64,000 nt of DNA from Omphalotus guepiniiformis. Its lineage: Eukaryota > Basidiomycota > Agaricomycetes > Agaricales > Omphalotaceae. Position 1 is the first letter of the stretch; every line of letters starts with the position of its first letter. Below are positions 25,251 through 37,176 of this stretch, piece after piece. A program made the translations under genes and the position numbers. The DNA lies in contig JAQOOI010000073.1 in the NCBI GenBank assembly GCA_028554645.1, forward strand, positions 1,302,001 to 1,366,000. The letters are read 5' to 3'. Under the pieces are notes generated by a model. It saw only the letters and a program-made list of their open reading frames with translations. It made no database searches and was not told the origin of the DNA.

Positions 25251-25344
25251 CTATGGTCGCATGAGTGTCACAGAGTTGTTTCTGCTCCATTCTTGCTGTC
25301 CGAGGTAGGAATCTGAAAGGATTGTTCAGTAGCTCACGGTAGCC

Positions 25345-26717
25345 ATGCGCACTCCTTTCGATATCAAGAACGATCTCGTAGACTTAAAAAGGAAGGTCAT
25401 CATTGTGACTGGTGGGAAGTACGTGTTTATGCTTCTCTAGTACTGTTCGTACTAAGAACACGTTTTCAATTACAAGTCGGGGCACAGGTTATGCAACGGT
25501 TCAGCATCTCGCTCGCGCTGGCGCAAAAGTGTATCTCGCTGCTCGAGATGAGGCTAAAGCTACGGAAGCGATACGAAAGCTCAAAGAAAGCGGTCTAGAG
25601 CCAGGTAATGGTGAGGTCGTCTGGTTGAAGCTGAATTTGTCCGACCCGAGAGAGGCGAAGAAAGCAGGGGAGGAGTTTATCGAGAAAGAGAAGAGGTTGG
25701 ATGTGTTGAGTGCGTTTGTTTACCTTGAATCAATGTTGAACGTGATTGGGCTAAAGATATATTTATTGGTCGTCTGGGAATAGTCAACAATGCGGCAATG
25801 TACGTGAATCTGTGGAAAGGATATTTTCTTAGATCTCATTGTGCTACTGTGCAGCCTGCAAGGATCGTTTGAAAAGACTAACGATGGTGAAGTAACATAT
25901 TTCATGCCTTCCGCTTGTTTGACTGAATGGATATGTAGGTATCTCCTCCATGGTGGTTGTCAAGTTAGCCTTCCTGGTATCTTTTGTGGCTTGACAGTTG
26001 ACTTTGTGCTATCACGCGTACTAGTTATATCAGCCCTTTCGTTTTTACTCGAACTTTGCTACCGATCCTCACCGCCACTGCCAATGAACAAGGATCAGAT
26101 GTGCGTATCGTGAATGTGAGTGATTCGGTACATGTGCAAGCTTTTTTTTTCAATTGTGGTTTCCTTAGCTTGCATCAATAGCGCATAAATTTACTCCATC
26201 TGGATTGAAATTTAAAGAGATAGAGGATTTTAATGCGGAATATAAGGGTAGATTTCTGGCTGGGTTTCTTCGATATGGTATGTAGAAGTTTCGAGCTGCT
26301 GCTCGCACGGGCCCCAGTTGCTAACGCTTTCTCTCAGCTCGCTCTAAACTTCTTGATATCTTATGGACCAAAGAACTTCAAAGGCGTTTCGACACTTCAA
26401 CACCTCCGATCCCAATAACAGCTATAGCCATCCACCCCGGTGGGGTTGACACGTTCACGCAGAACTGGCCGTTATCGCGCCTTTGGAAACCTATAGTTGG
26501 TATGGTCATCAATGATCCTGAGCACGGGTCGTATACGAGTGTCTTTGCAGCAGCGGCGAAGGTCGTACGTGAAGAGAGGGGGAAGTATAAAGGTGCTTAT
26601 TTGGATAATAAGCCTGTGGGGGTAATTGAGAAACCGAGTAAGGAGGCGAGGGATAGTGTGCTCGCGGAGGATTTGTGGAAGTTGACGGAAGAGTTTTTGA
26701 ATGCGAATGGGATTTAG
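25345..26717 (+). CDS. Short-chain dehydrogenase/reductase
   Basis: NAD(P)-dependent oxidoreductase of the SDR superfamily; substrate not deducible. The spliced protein starts MRTPFDIKNDLVDLKRKVII. It carries the cofactor motif VTGGNRGTGYAT (TGxxxGxG), INNAAILQGSFEKTNDG (NNAG-type motif), ISSMVVVNYISPFVFTRTLL, the catalytic-Ser strand VRIVNLASIAHKF, and the catalytic pair in RYARSKLLDILW (Tyr-xxx-Lys). AIAIHPGGVDTFTQNW is the PG motif. Length (about 315 residues) is normal for this class, related to retinol dehydrogenase/WW-oxidoreductase-like fungal SDRs. Exons are short with introns of about 50-60 nt; the first splits TGG-N. Confidence 0.88.
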
Positions 26718-27472
26718 GAAGGAAGTGATACTCGTGCGTTGGAGGATAGTATGTGATATATCTTGCTTTGACCATGGAATATAGATGATATGGCAAGCCA
26801 CGGTTGGGAATCGTCGCATGAGTGTGTTGAGACCGCTGGCCTCGTTTGTGAATACACTTTCTTCAGTTCTTGAGTTGAGTTTTCAATTGACCCGTGCTGG
26901 GTGGGGGTAATTTACTTACAAACCGTCAGGTCACCGGTCAACCTCTCACTGACTAGCTCCCGCTCCAGGGCCCACGACTGACCCACAAAGACCACATTCT
27001 GCTTAGCCTTGTTTCGCAATAGATAATGCCATCTCCAAACCTAGCACAGGGTATACGTATTGTCTAAGTATACGTACGTACACAACGCTGCAGCGTGGGA
27101 ACAATGAATGTTCAGCTGCGTTGACCGGGCACCCGTACCTGATGCACTTCCTCAGAGATTTCATATTGTCTTCGCCATCGTTCACGGATTTGATTCCCTC
27201 AGATGCTTAGAAAAATATATGGTGTACAGCAGACTCGAATGAAGGAAACTTTTGCTGGAAGTGGCACGCCGCTCGGGGACCTTTCAACTCTAAAGGTGTG
27301 CAATGACATTTAGGTTTTGCTTTTCCATACGATCTAACACGCGTAGATTTGTGGGTACACCGGTGATAGGTGATAGAATTGTGCAATGTACACTATTTAA
27401 ACCTTTCTGGGTAGACGTTTGTTTCTGTCTGTATCGTCTCTCATCGACTAGCATCTCTCTGGCTTTCGTGCA
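26718..27472. other. Intergenic with promoter repeat of MYND gene 1
   Basis: No gene supported. Around 27034-27085 lies CTAGCACAGGGTATACGTAT followed by a second TATACGTAC core. Closely related sequence lies at the matching place upstream of the second MYND gene (31531-31585), so the tandem duplication included upstream DNA. Confidence 0.55.
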
Positions 27473-30400
27473 ATGTCTCATCCTGTCTTGTGGCCGAAAA
27501 CAATCCCATTTTATCCCATAGGCAATACGTCTGCAGTTTGCTTGACTCAGGATCTTCCCCCTGAAGAACCTGCTAATGTCCTGTTGCTGGGCTGCGGAGA
27601 TCTTCGCAACATCCTCTATACGATTTATTCTAGCAACAAGGCATCTGTTGGTATGCTCTTTCATGTTTACATTGGTGATTCGTTAAGTGCTCTTTGCAGA
27701 ATCTGCACCACGACAGATGGATTTCACTTGCTGCGATTTCGAGCCAGGCGTCCTTGGTAAGATTAGACCTGGATGTTTGCTACATATTTACTCATCTTCA
27801 CAGCTAGGAACGTTATACTGCTCACCTTGGTTGTGGATGGTTTCTCGATTGATCTCATTTGGAACATTTTCTTTCATTTCAAACTCGATATCGACTCTTT
27901 GTCGCTTCTGGTCTCGCAAAGCAAGCGGCTAGTCGAGGTATCAAAAGATATTGAGACGTGGAACGCTTCGCCATATTCCTTTTTCATACGCATGTGCAGC
28001 GAGGACACTTTGGCACGGCTACATCAATACTGGTCGTGTTATACGAAGTTCGTTGATCTTCCTGAATCGAAGATTGAGTCTATTCTCCGCCAGTTCTCCT
28101 CAGTTCAAAATAGCGACGTGATTTCGATGAACTTCAGTACCGCGCGCTCAGCGGGGCTGTTCTTTACAAAAGCCCTTCTGGGAGTGAGCACACATTTTCG
28201 TCATTACTGGGAGACGGGTATCGTCTATCGCGACCACAGCCGTATCGCTGCTGCTACGAAGCTCAATCCTACCTTTGTCTACTCGGTCACGGGTGAAGGG
28301 TGCGCGGTTCATTACGGAATAAATCCTTTACAGTGTTTTCATCTGGGAGAAGCATTCGCCTCTCCGCGAAAAGTGGTTGATGATGAGGAATGTGAACTGG
28401 TGGCCATCGCTTTCTCTCAATTTCATCGATGGTGCACAGCTCTCAAAGGGGCGATAATCAAAAAATGTGTCCGTATTCGCATGTTTGCAGGCGATGCTAT
28501 CGCTTTTTGCGATGCGCTTCATCATTTTCGAATCACTTCTTCTACCGAGTCTAGCTTTTATACTTCTGCTTGGTCGGGAAGTATGTTTAAGCTCGACAGC
28601 AGTGAGTACACTAGCTTGTCCGCACCTACTTCCTTCAATGTTGTCGAAACATCAAATATCATCGACCACATCGGATTGCTTAATCTGCTCATTGGTGTTG
28701 TCCCTCTCTTACAACACTCTCCTTCCACAACTTTGTACACGGAGGCACTCTTGGTGCACGGTGCAAAGGCAGAAACTGGCTTACTTGAACGGCTCTGCAC
28801 CGATATCCCAGTAATGGCCGTACTGTTGGGTATATGTCCTGCAGGCTGTATCTCGACTTTCTGCTCACAGTCCAACGTTCATGAAATTCTCATGCAGCGC
28901 GTCATTAAGGCCACACAGTATCATGAGCGGATTGCATGGAAGATACCATATCTCGGCAATAGAGAGGCATTTTTGGTGCTGAACAGCTGTTCCCTATATC
29001 CTTCATTTCAGCCAGAGACCTTGGCAGAACTTTTATTTGACATCTACTTCAACATGTTCAAATTTATCGAAGATCCGACTCACATGCAACAGGCATTAAC
29101 GAACACGTTTCACAACGTAGTGGATCGGGAGAGCAGGACAATTATTGGAATTAACAGCGTCGTTCACTATCACCGCGCCACCTTTGTTTCTTTCCTTGGG
29201 CTAATCAAGTCTCGTGTCGATGTTGATTGGGATGCTACCATGAAACAGCTGAATGATCTTCTTGTCAGTGATAGAAGGCTTCTGCTAGGATCAAATTTCT
29301 ATCAAGAACTTTTCTGTCTGCTCCATATACGTGGAATTTATTCTACAGAGATCTTGAAGAATTGGTCTGTTACTCCCCGAAGCATTTTCAGTGACTGGAG
29401 TATGGTCCCACCTGTCGTATGCGTTGTTTTGCTTGTTCCGCGGAGGAAGCTCAAGGTCTTTGAGGACCGAGAGCTTGGATCACCCGTATTTCAAGGTGAA
29501 ATCCTGAGGCATGTTGATGGAGTTCGCAACATCTTCTCTTCCATACAAGTTACCTTTGGGAGTATCCGTACTGAGGGCACTGGTTCTGACGGGAAGATCA
29601 TCGTGAACGAGGACCCATCAGGATTGGGAGGGCAGTCGCCGCTCATCATGTCGTTCTGGGTTCCGACGTTCAATCTCGTACGGGGAAAGCCCGACTCGGT
29701 TGAAGTAGCGCTCAGTGTCCATTCTACACCTGCCGCCGCGGGGGTTTTTATAAAGCATTTTGGGATGTCGCTTCAGGTCTTCAACGCCAAGCTGATGGAT
29801 AGGAAGCATGTTCACATAGTGAGAACTCGGCCACATCATTCGAATGAACTTGATGTCCTTTTGGCTGTTGCACCTCAACCGCCGCCGCCTCAAACACAGC
29901 CAGTGTCGATTCGTAAGAGTTCGTCGAACCAATTGGATATGACGGTCAGGTGGAGTCTGACTCCTGGTCCGGATCGCAAAGCACTGTCAAACTCAACCAC
30001 TCAGGTGTCCTCAAGACAAGTAGCACCATGTGTCATTTCTATATCATTTGGTACCAATCTAATACAATACGTAGCCTTTCCTTTCCATGTCATTGGGGAG
30101 AAGGTCAAACTACGAATTGCGAGAACGTCGGGGTATATCGAGGTATGTTTACTTGTTGCATCCGTGAATTCACCCGTGAACTCGTCACTCATGCTTTTGC
30201 AGGTCATAGGTCCAGCCCGATGGCCAGTACCCGCTAGCATGGGCACAAATTTCGCCACGCACGCGTCCGTAATGTTCCTCAGTGAGAGGCATATTCCCTT
30301 GCTTTGGAATATCCATCGCCTGGACCTCCAATATCTCCCCGCCATGGATGGTCTTGATAGCAATGAGAGGTCGACTATCGTGAATCCGCATGTATCCCTC

Positions 30401-31162
30401 GCCTTCTCCGACTATGAATCCGAGCTTCGAAAGAATGGTTCTGTATCTGACACTCTTATGAATGTCAAAGACAATCTCCATGCCCTGTTCCTTCGTGCGC
30501 TTGAGCCCAATGCTCGCAGACTAGTTGGCCTGAGGGATCCTTCTGATGGGTTTTATACGATCATTTTCCTGAATGCCATCCGACTCGATGTCTCGTCTCA
30601 TTCTCTGGTTGCTGATGGTTGTGTCCTCCCACTCACCGAGGCACTAGTCAAACAGTATTTGGGACTGATAGGCAGGTTGACCGCGTATGGACAAATGAGG
30701 CAGGTAACGACAACGGAAAGTGAGCTCGTTGCTTGGAAGTATCTTCTGCCTGCTTTCGCTGAGCGGTGCCGCACGGGATGGAGCCACAAGAATACATGTG
30801 AATACATTAGATCAGGTGTCCCGCGCGGGAAGTTGCCTACAGATAATCCTATCTGCAGCTGTGGTGAAGGTATCAACCTTGGAAGCATCACTGAAAAGAC
30901 AGAATGGAGGGAACTTTCAAGATTCATGACCCGTATCGCCATCTCACCTCTATTCGCGATTTCTTACTTGCATTCTGTTGGTAATCACCGACGTTCTCCC
31001 AACACAACGACTGGGGACTCGGAGCAGACGAAGGTGTGTGCACTGCCGTCTTGCAAGGAGCCAGGCAGTAAGACTTGCAGTCGCTGTAAGACTGTGACGT
31101 ACTGCAGTGCCGAATGCCAGCGGGCGCATTGGAAAGTACATAAGCTGCTTTGTAAAGCTTAA
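27473..31162 (+). CDS. DUF4470 + MYND zinc-finger protein, tandem copy 1
   Basis: About 1,150 residues. The start MSHPVLWPKTIPFYPIGNTS leads into a DUF4470-type N-terminus (EEPANVLLLGCGDLRNILYT, then after two introns MDFTCCDFEPGVLARNVILL). The centre has no known domain. The C-terminus is a MYND zinc finger: CALPSC, CSRCKTVTYCSAECQRAHW, then HKLLC, supplying the Cys/His ligands. MYND domains bind proline-rich partner peptides; DUF4470/MYND proteins are numerous in mushrooms with mostly unknown roles. Introns: about 27652-27698, 27755-27803 and a likely one at about 30142-30201. That last stretch is 60 bases, has GT-AG ends and contains no in-frame stop in this copy. The ATG at 27473 is conserved in copy 2. 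About 75-80% similar by eye to the next gene. Confidence 0.85.
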
Positions 31163-31530
31163 GGGCAACTCACCTTTGAATTGTCGCATTACTTTCTTGT
31201 TCGATTGATATACTTCAGTCCTGGCTTATGATACTGTACTATGTAAACTATACTAATTGCTTACTCTGCTCCCCCGGTCTCAGGCTCGACATTCGACAAT
31301 ACATACAGATGGTTTGTAAAATGAATAATGGTGTTTCTCCCTGTTGGACTTTTACCACAGACAATGACGAAGTGGAAGATTCTTCAATCAAGTTAACGAA
31401 GCAACTGGTATGTGCTATCACCTGCCGCTGCTGGTACTTCGTATTTACTCCGTATCTCCATACGCATAGACTTCTCAAGCTTCTGGACAACGTTTTCGCC
31501 TTGATCTTGCTTCGCAAAGTATCACCATCT
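31163..31530. other. Intergenic between the MYND genes
   Basis: No supported gene. Contains the end of the duplicated unit; short open frames lack domains. Confidence 0.5.
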
Positions 31531-31585
31531 CCAAAACTAGCACAGCGTATACGTACTGTCCAAAACTAGCACAGAGTATACGTAC
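31531..31585 (+). repeat. Tandem 26-bp promoter repeat of MYND gene 2
   Basis: Two nearly identical units (31531-31556 and 31560-31585) share CAAAACTAGCACAG followed by GTATACGTAC. One complete and one degenerate unit stand upstream of MYND gene 1 (about 27034-27085). GTATAC and TACGTA are palindromic, so a regulatory site is possible but unproven. Confidence 0.6.
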
Positions 31586-31971
31586 ATACATGCATGCTGC
31601 AGCGTGGGAATCATAATTGAAGAATTCCGACTCGTTGATTCTTTGGACCTTTGTTCAGGTAACCTTCAGGTCCATATTGTCTTTATTCTAGTACTGTTGA
31701 TTCATGCGATGGTCCTTGGAGCTCACCTGCTTCGAAAAACGTCGGCGTACACGAGAATGAAGGTCTGGAAGATTCGGATGCAGGCTAAGTCCTTTCAGCG
31801 AACCTGAAAAAGTGTGTAACACGTTCATATTTAAGTTTTGCATGTCTATGCGATCTGACACGCGTAAGAATTTAGGTGAAATGGGCCTGTGTGCACACTA
31901 TTTAAATATCTGTAGGAGGATGTTTGTTTGCTTTGTCTCCCCTCAACTTGCTTTCCTCCAGCTTCCGCCTG

Positions 31972-34900
31972 ATGTCTCATCCTGTCTTGTGGTCAAAGAG
32001 GATATACTTCTATCCCATCGGCAATACATCTGCAGTTTGCTTGACTCAGGATCTTCCTCCTGAGGAACCTGCAAATGTTCTGTTGCTGGGTTGCGGAGAT
32101 CCTCGCAATATCCTCTACACAGTCTACGCTAGCAACAAGGCATCTGATAGTACGTTCTTTCATGTTTGCATTGATAATTCACTGAATGTTGTGCAGAATC
32201 AGCATGCCGACAGATGGATTTTACTTGTTGTGATTTCGAGCCAGGTGTCCTTGGTAAGCCAAGACTTTGGATATTGTCTAGTATATATCGATGTATTGAT
32301 CGTCACAGCTAGGAACATTATACTGCTTACCTTAGTCGTAGACGGTTGCTCGTCCGACTCAATCTGGAACATTTTCTTTCATTTCAAACTCGATGTCGAC
32401 TCTTTATCACTTCTGATCTCTCAAAGCAAGCGGCTAGTCGAGATGTCAAAAGATATCGAGACGTGGAATGCTTCGCCATATTCTACTTTTATACGCATGT
32501 GCAGCGAGGACACTTTGGCACGGCTACATCAATACTGGTCGCGCTACACCAGTTTTTATAACCTTCCTGATTCAAGGATCAAGTCTATTCTGCGCCATTT
32601 TTCCTCAGTGCAGAAAGACAATGACACCTTGAACTTCAGTACAGCACGTTCGGCGGGGTTGTTCTTGGTTAAAGCCGTTGAAAAAGCAAGCCCGCATTTC
32701 AATCACTACTGGAAGACGGGCATTGTCTATCGCGACCACAGACGCATCGCTGCTGCTTCGAAGCTCAATCCGACCTTTGTCTACTCGGTCACAGGTGAGG
32801 GCTGCGCAGTACATTATGGGACCCATCCTCTACAATGTTTTCATCTCGGAGAAGCGTTTGCCTCTTCACGAAAGCTGGTCGATGTTGAGGAACGTGAACT
32901 GGTAGCCATCGCTTGCTCTCAATTTGATCGATGGTGTGCAGCTTTCAAAGGGGCGATATCGACCGGATGTGTCCGTATCCGCTTGTTTGCTGGCGATGCT
33001 GTTGCTTTTTGTCATGCACTTCATCGGATTCGAATAACGTCGTCCCCCGAGTCTGGCGTATATACTTCTGCTTGGTCGGGAAGTGTGCTCACGCTCGACA
33101 GTAGTGAATACACTACCGATTTGTCAGCACCTACCACTTTCAATGTTGTCGATTCATCAAATATTATCGACCACATCGGATTACTCAATCTGCTCATCAG
33201 TGTTGTTCCTCTGTTACAACACTCTGCTTTCACGACTTTGTACACGGAAGCCCTTTTAGTGCACGGCGAAAAAGCCGAAACCGGCTTCCTGGAACGACTC
33301 TGCACCGATATTCCAGTAATGGCATTACTGTTGGGTGTTTGTCCTGCAGGATGCGTCTCGACCTTCTGCTCGCAGTCTAATGTTCATGAAATCTTGATGC
33401 AGCACTTTATCAAGAGCAAACAGTATCATGAGCGGATTGCATGGAAGATTCCGTATCTCAGCAATGGGGATGCTGTCTCGATTTTGAAGCTGAACACTCA
33501 TTCCCCGTGCCCTTCATTTCAGCCGCAAACCTTGGCTGCACTTTTATTCAACATCTACTACAATATGTTCAAGTCACTCGAAGATTTGACTCAGGCGCAA
33601 CAGAGAATGATGGCCATGTTTCGCAACGTGAATCTGGAGAGTGGAAGGGTAGATGTCAAACTTGACAGTTTTGTACACTATCACCGCGCCACATTTGCTT
33701 CTTTCCTCGGGCTAGTCAAATCTCGAGTCGATGTTGATTGGAATGCAACCATGGAACAGCTGAATGACCTGCTTGTCAGTGATAGGAGTCTTTTACTTGG
33801 GTCGAATTTCTATCAAGAACTTTTCTGTCTGCTTCACATGCGTGGAATTTATTCTACGGATATCTTGCGAATTAACTCTGAAGATACAACAAGCATCGAC
33901 CGGACTGGCATTTTCAGTGGATGGAGCTTCGTTCCATCTGTCGTCTGCGTTGTTTTACTTGTTCCACGGTCGAATATCAAGGTCCTTGAGGATGCAGAGC
34001 CGGATAAAATCGGATCACCTGTGTTCCATGGACAAATTCTAAGCAATTTTTATGGTTTTCACAACATCTTTGGCTCCATACAGATCAATTTTGGTAATGT
34101 CCGCGCTGAAGGTAGCGGTTCTGACACAAAAGTCATCATTGATGAAGACCCGTCTGGATTAGGAGGGCGGTCGCCACTCGTTGTATCGTTTTGGGTTCCG
34201 GCATTCAATCTTGCACGGGAAAGGCCCAGCTTGATTGAAGTGTCGCTCGGTGTCCATTCTACACCTGGCGCTGCTATGTCTCTCACGAAATATTTTGGGC
34301 TGCGGTTACAGGTGTTCACTGCCAACCTAACGGATAGGAAGCATGTTCACATAGTGAGCGCTCGGCCACATTACTCTAATGAACTTGATGTTCTTCGGGC
34401 TATCGCACCTCAACCACCGCCGCTCAAAACACAGCCAGTGTCGGTTTCTAAGAATTCATCGAACCAATTGGATATGACGGTCAGGTGGGATCTGACTCCT
34501 GGTCCGGATCGCGAAGCGCTGTCGAAACCGACCACTCAGGTGTCCTTTAGACAAGTAGCACCATGCGTCATTTCTGTACTAATTGGCACCAATGCTGCAC
34601 AACATTCAGTAGTCTTTCCTTTCCCTGTCATTGGGGAGAAGATCAAACTACGAATAGCGAGGAAGTCGGGGTATATCGAGGTATGTCTACTTGCTGCACC
34701 CGTGAGTTCATCTGTGAGTTTGTAACTTATGCTTCCGCAGGTTGTAGGCCCAGTCCGATGGCCAGTACCCGCTAGCATGGGCACGAATTTTGCCACGCAA
34801 GCATCCACAATGTTCCTCAGTGAGAGGAATATTCCCCTGCTTTGGAATATTCATCGTGTGGACCTCCAGTACCTCCCCCTCATGGATGGTCTTGATAGCA

Positions 34901-35739
34901 ATGAGGTGTCGACTTACGTGAATCCACATGTATCCCTGGCCTTTTCCGACTATGAAGCCGAGCTTCGAAAGAACGGCTCTGAATCTGACGCTCTCATGAA
35001 CGTCAAAGACAGTCTACATGCCCTATTCAATCGTGCGCTTGAGTCTAATGCTCGCAGAATATTCGGCCTTAGGACCAACTCCGATGGAGTTTATACAATC
35101 ATTTTCCTGAATGCCATTCGACTCGATGTCGCATCTCATACCCTGGTCGCCGATGGATGTGTCCTTCCACTCACTGACGCGCTGGTCGAGCAGTATATAC
35201 AAGTATTAGGTCAATTAGCCTCAAATGGACAAATGGTGGAAATAGTTACAACTGAACGTGAAGTCGTTGCTTGGAAGCATCTTCTCCCTGCTTTCACTGA
35301 GCGGTGCCGCACGGGATGGAGTCACAAGAAGACGTGCGAATACATCAAAGCAGGTGTTCCGCGCGGGGAAAAATGTTCAGACAATCCAATTTGCAGCTGT
35401 GGTGAAGGCATGAATCTTGGAAAGATTACTGAGAAGAAGGAATGGACGAGGATATCAGGATTCATGACGCGTATTGCCATCTCACCTCTATTCGCAATTT
35501 CTTACTTGCACGCTGTTGGTAATCGCGGGCCTGCCACAAGTGACTCGGAGATTTCTTCTTTGCATTCTGTTGGTAATCGCGGGCCTGCCACAAGGGAGGA
35601 GCAGAGCAAGGTGTGTGCACTGCCGTCTTGCAAGAAGCCAGGTAGTAAGACTTGCGCTCGCTGTAAGACTGTCAAGTACTGCAGTGCCGAATGCCAGCGC
35701 GCGCATTGGAAGGTGCATAAAATGTTTTGTAACGCATAA
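31972..35739 (+). CDS. DUF4470 + MYND zinc-finger protein, tandem copy 2
   Basis: Tandem paralogue of the gene at 27473 with the same layout. It starts MSHPVLWSKRIYFYPIGNTS, then EEPANVLLLGCGDPRNILYT. Two N-terminal introns (about 32149-32195 and 32253-32309) must be removed to give the conserved MDFTCCDFEPGVLARN. Reading straight through them is possible because they contain no stop, but it destroys that block. The third intron (about 34682-34741, 60 bases) holds an in-frame TAA here, unlike copy 1. The MYND finger is CALPSC, CARCKTVKYCSAECQRAHW, HKMFC. Just before it a 26-base stretch (GTTGGTAATCGCGGGCCTGC...) is repeated with 31-34 bases between repeats, giving VGNRGPAT twice. All zinc ligands are intact, so both copies could be functional. 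Confidence 0.85.
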
Positions 35740-36224
35740 TTAGGATGACTTTTTGCTGTACTATGTGGTCTATTTCTTGTCCAATGACATGTCTCAGTTC
35801 TAAATTATACACCAGGCGGCCGTTGGTTCAGCAATATTTTTCAATGACAGCAATATGTGCCAAGCCTAAATGCAACGAACTTGCAACGAACAACATCTCG
35901 CGTGTGAAGGTGTAGATCCTTTTTTCAATTCATAATCTTTTTTACTCGAATTTCAGTCGGTTCAGGATCTGCACCAAGGCAGTAAATTTTTCAAGCTCAA
36001 GCTGACTCGAATATCATCCGAACTTTTCTTCGACGGGGTTCGCGATGTAACTTCTCTTGGCTCAACCCAGCTTCCGCGACTCATACTTAGAGGTTGCTAT
36101 GTTCTCTTGATCTCGCTGAGATAGACTAGCAGGGCAAAACCATCTTGCTTCTATGATTTGGACAGGCAGGAGATGTAGCGTCGGCGGGGCGCTGCGCTTG
36201 GAATATATTCAAAACGTTTATGTG
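35740..36224. other. Intergenic, no supported gene
   Basis: Convergent gap between the MYND gene and the NADAR gene. A short direct repeat (TGCAACGAAC twice, about 35870-35895) is the only structure noticed. Confidence 0.5.
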
Positions 36225-36872
36225 TCAGTACTTGGTTGTGCGACACTGATAGCCAGCAACAGCCTCTTCGCGTAAAATCCTCCTCGTTTCATCCAATGCT
36301 TTCCCCAAAAGGTTCAATCCCCATCGACCAACGCTATTCAATGCTTTGGCTTCTGGAAATCCAATACCCCATATTTTGTCCCTAGGGCTCGCCTCGACCA
36401 TCTGTCGAGTTCCCGTAGCCAACAACTTCTCTTTCAACGCTTTGTTCTGTCTGAATTTGTTCAAATTACCCTCTAATACGATTCTTTGCCTTTCAGCATT
36501 CCATTTCTTCTCGTCAAAGTTCCGCACTTTCCGGCCTAGAGATTTTACGCGAGCTAAGTCCTTCTTTGAGGTACCGGGTATGTCTATGATCTGCCGCGCG
36601 ATGTCCGTGTCGGAGAAGAGGATAGCTTTCTGGAACATCATCCAATGCTCGGCGGATGGGAAGGTGATATCCTCTTCAGGTCCATCGATGTTAATAGGAA
36701 CTGTGAATGGAGCAGGGTACCATTGTGATGCCCATCCACTGCCAGATTAGCATACAGATAGACATGAGAATGTGTTCATCAATGCTATGTTTCATGCTCA
36801 CTTGACATGATTGGTGGTGTAGAAAAAGCAGTAATTGTCGGGAGACGCCGAACTTGGATCAGCTTTGGGCAT
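36225..36872 (-). CDS. NADAR/YbiA-like domain protein (DUF1768)
   Basis: Two exons give about 195 residues. MPKADPSSASPDNYCFFYTT, then NHVNGWASQWYPAPFTVPIN, EHWMMFQKAILFSDTDIARQ, SLGRKVRNFDEKKWNAERQR, FRQNKALKEKLLATGTRQMV, EASPRDKIWGIGF, and LLGKALDETRRILREE. The order (aromatic start, S.WYP.PF, SAEH.MM..KA, GR.V..FD...W, K....L..T....EASP.D..WGIG, N.LG..L...R) is the NADAR fold. Bacterial and plant members are N-glycosidases acting on riboflavin-pathway intermediates or on ADP-ribosylated nucleobases. The conserved Glu of SAEH, Trp and Asp of the DxxWGIG motif are present. The intron (about 36737-36799) sits in the HVN codon. Confidence 0.85.
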
Positions 36873-37176
36873 GTCTGTGATATGCAAGAACTGATGATGT
36901 GGGTAACAGGTACTGATGAATGAACCCTTGAAGCTGCATTTGCGCCCTGATTTTATAAGTAGAAGGTTCATTGACGTGTGCGGGCGCGATTTGTATGATT
37001 AGCTGAATATGATTGCATTCGAGTCAGATATGTCACTGTCATATGTTCAAATCGATCACTGAGGGGCTCATTGAACGGAAACAAATTTAGAGTAATACAT
37101 ACATTCTAGTCACACCGCCAAATGTAAACACATTTCAGTGGGAGATGTCAAGCCAAAGCTATGTCCATACAGTTGG

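Noticed and set aside
24958..25290. Minus-strand frame of ~110 residues similar to a plus-strand frame at 53.6-53.85 kb
   Set aside because: The similarity comes from duplicated PMP3 3' flank DNA. The frames are not preserved (shifts and stops differ) and run opposite to the real gene.
31924..34725. Uninterrupted 933-residue frame in MYND copy 2
   Set aside because: It reads through two stop-free introns and loses the conserved MDFTCCDFEPGVLARN block. The spliced model agrees with copy 1.
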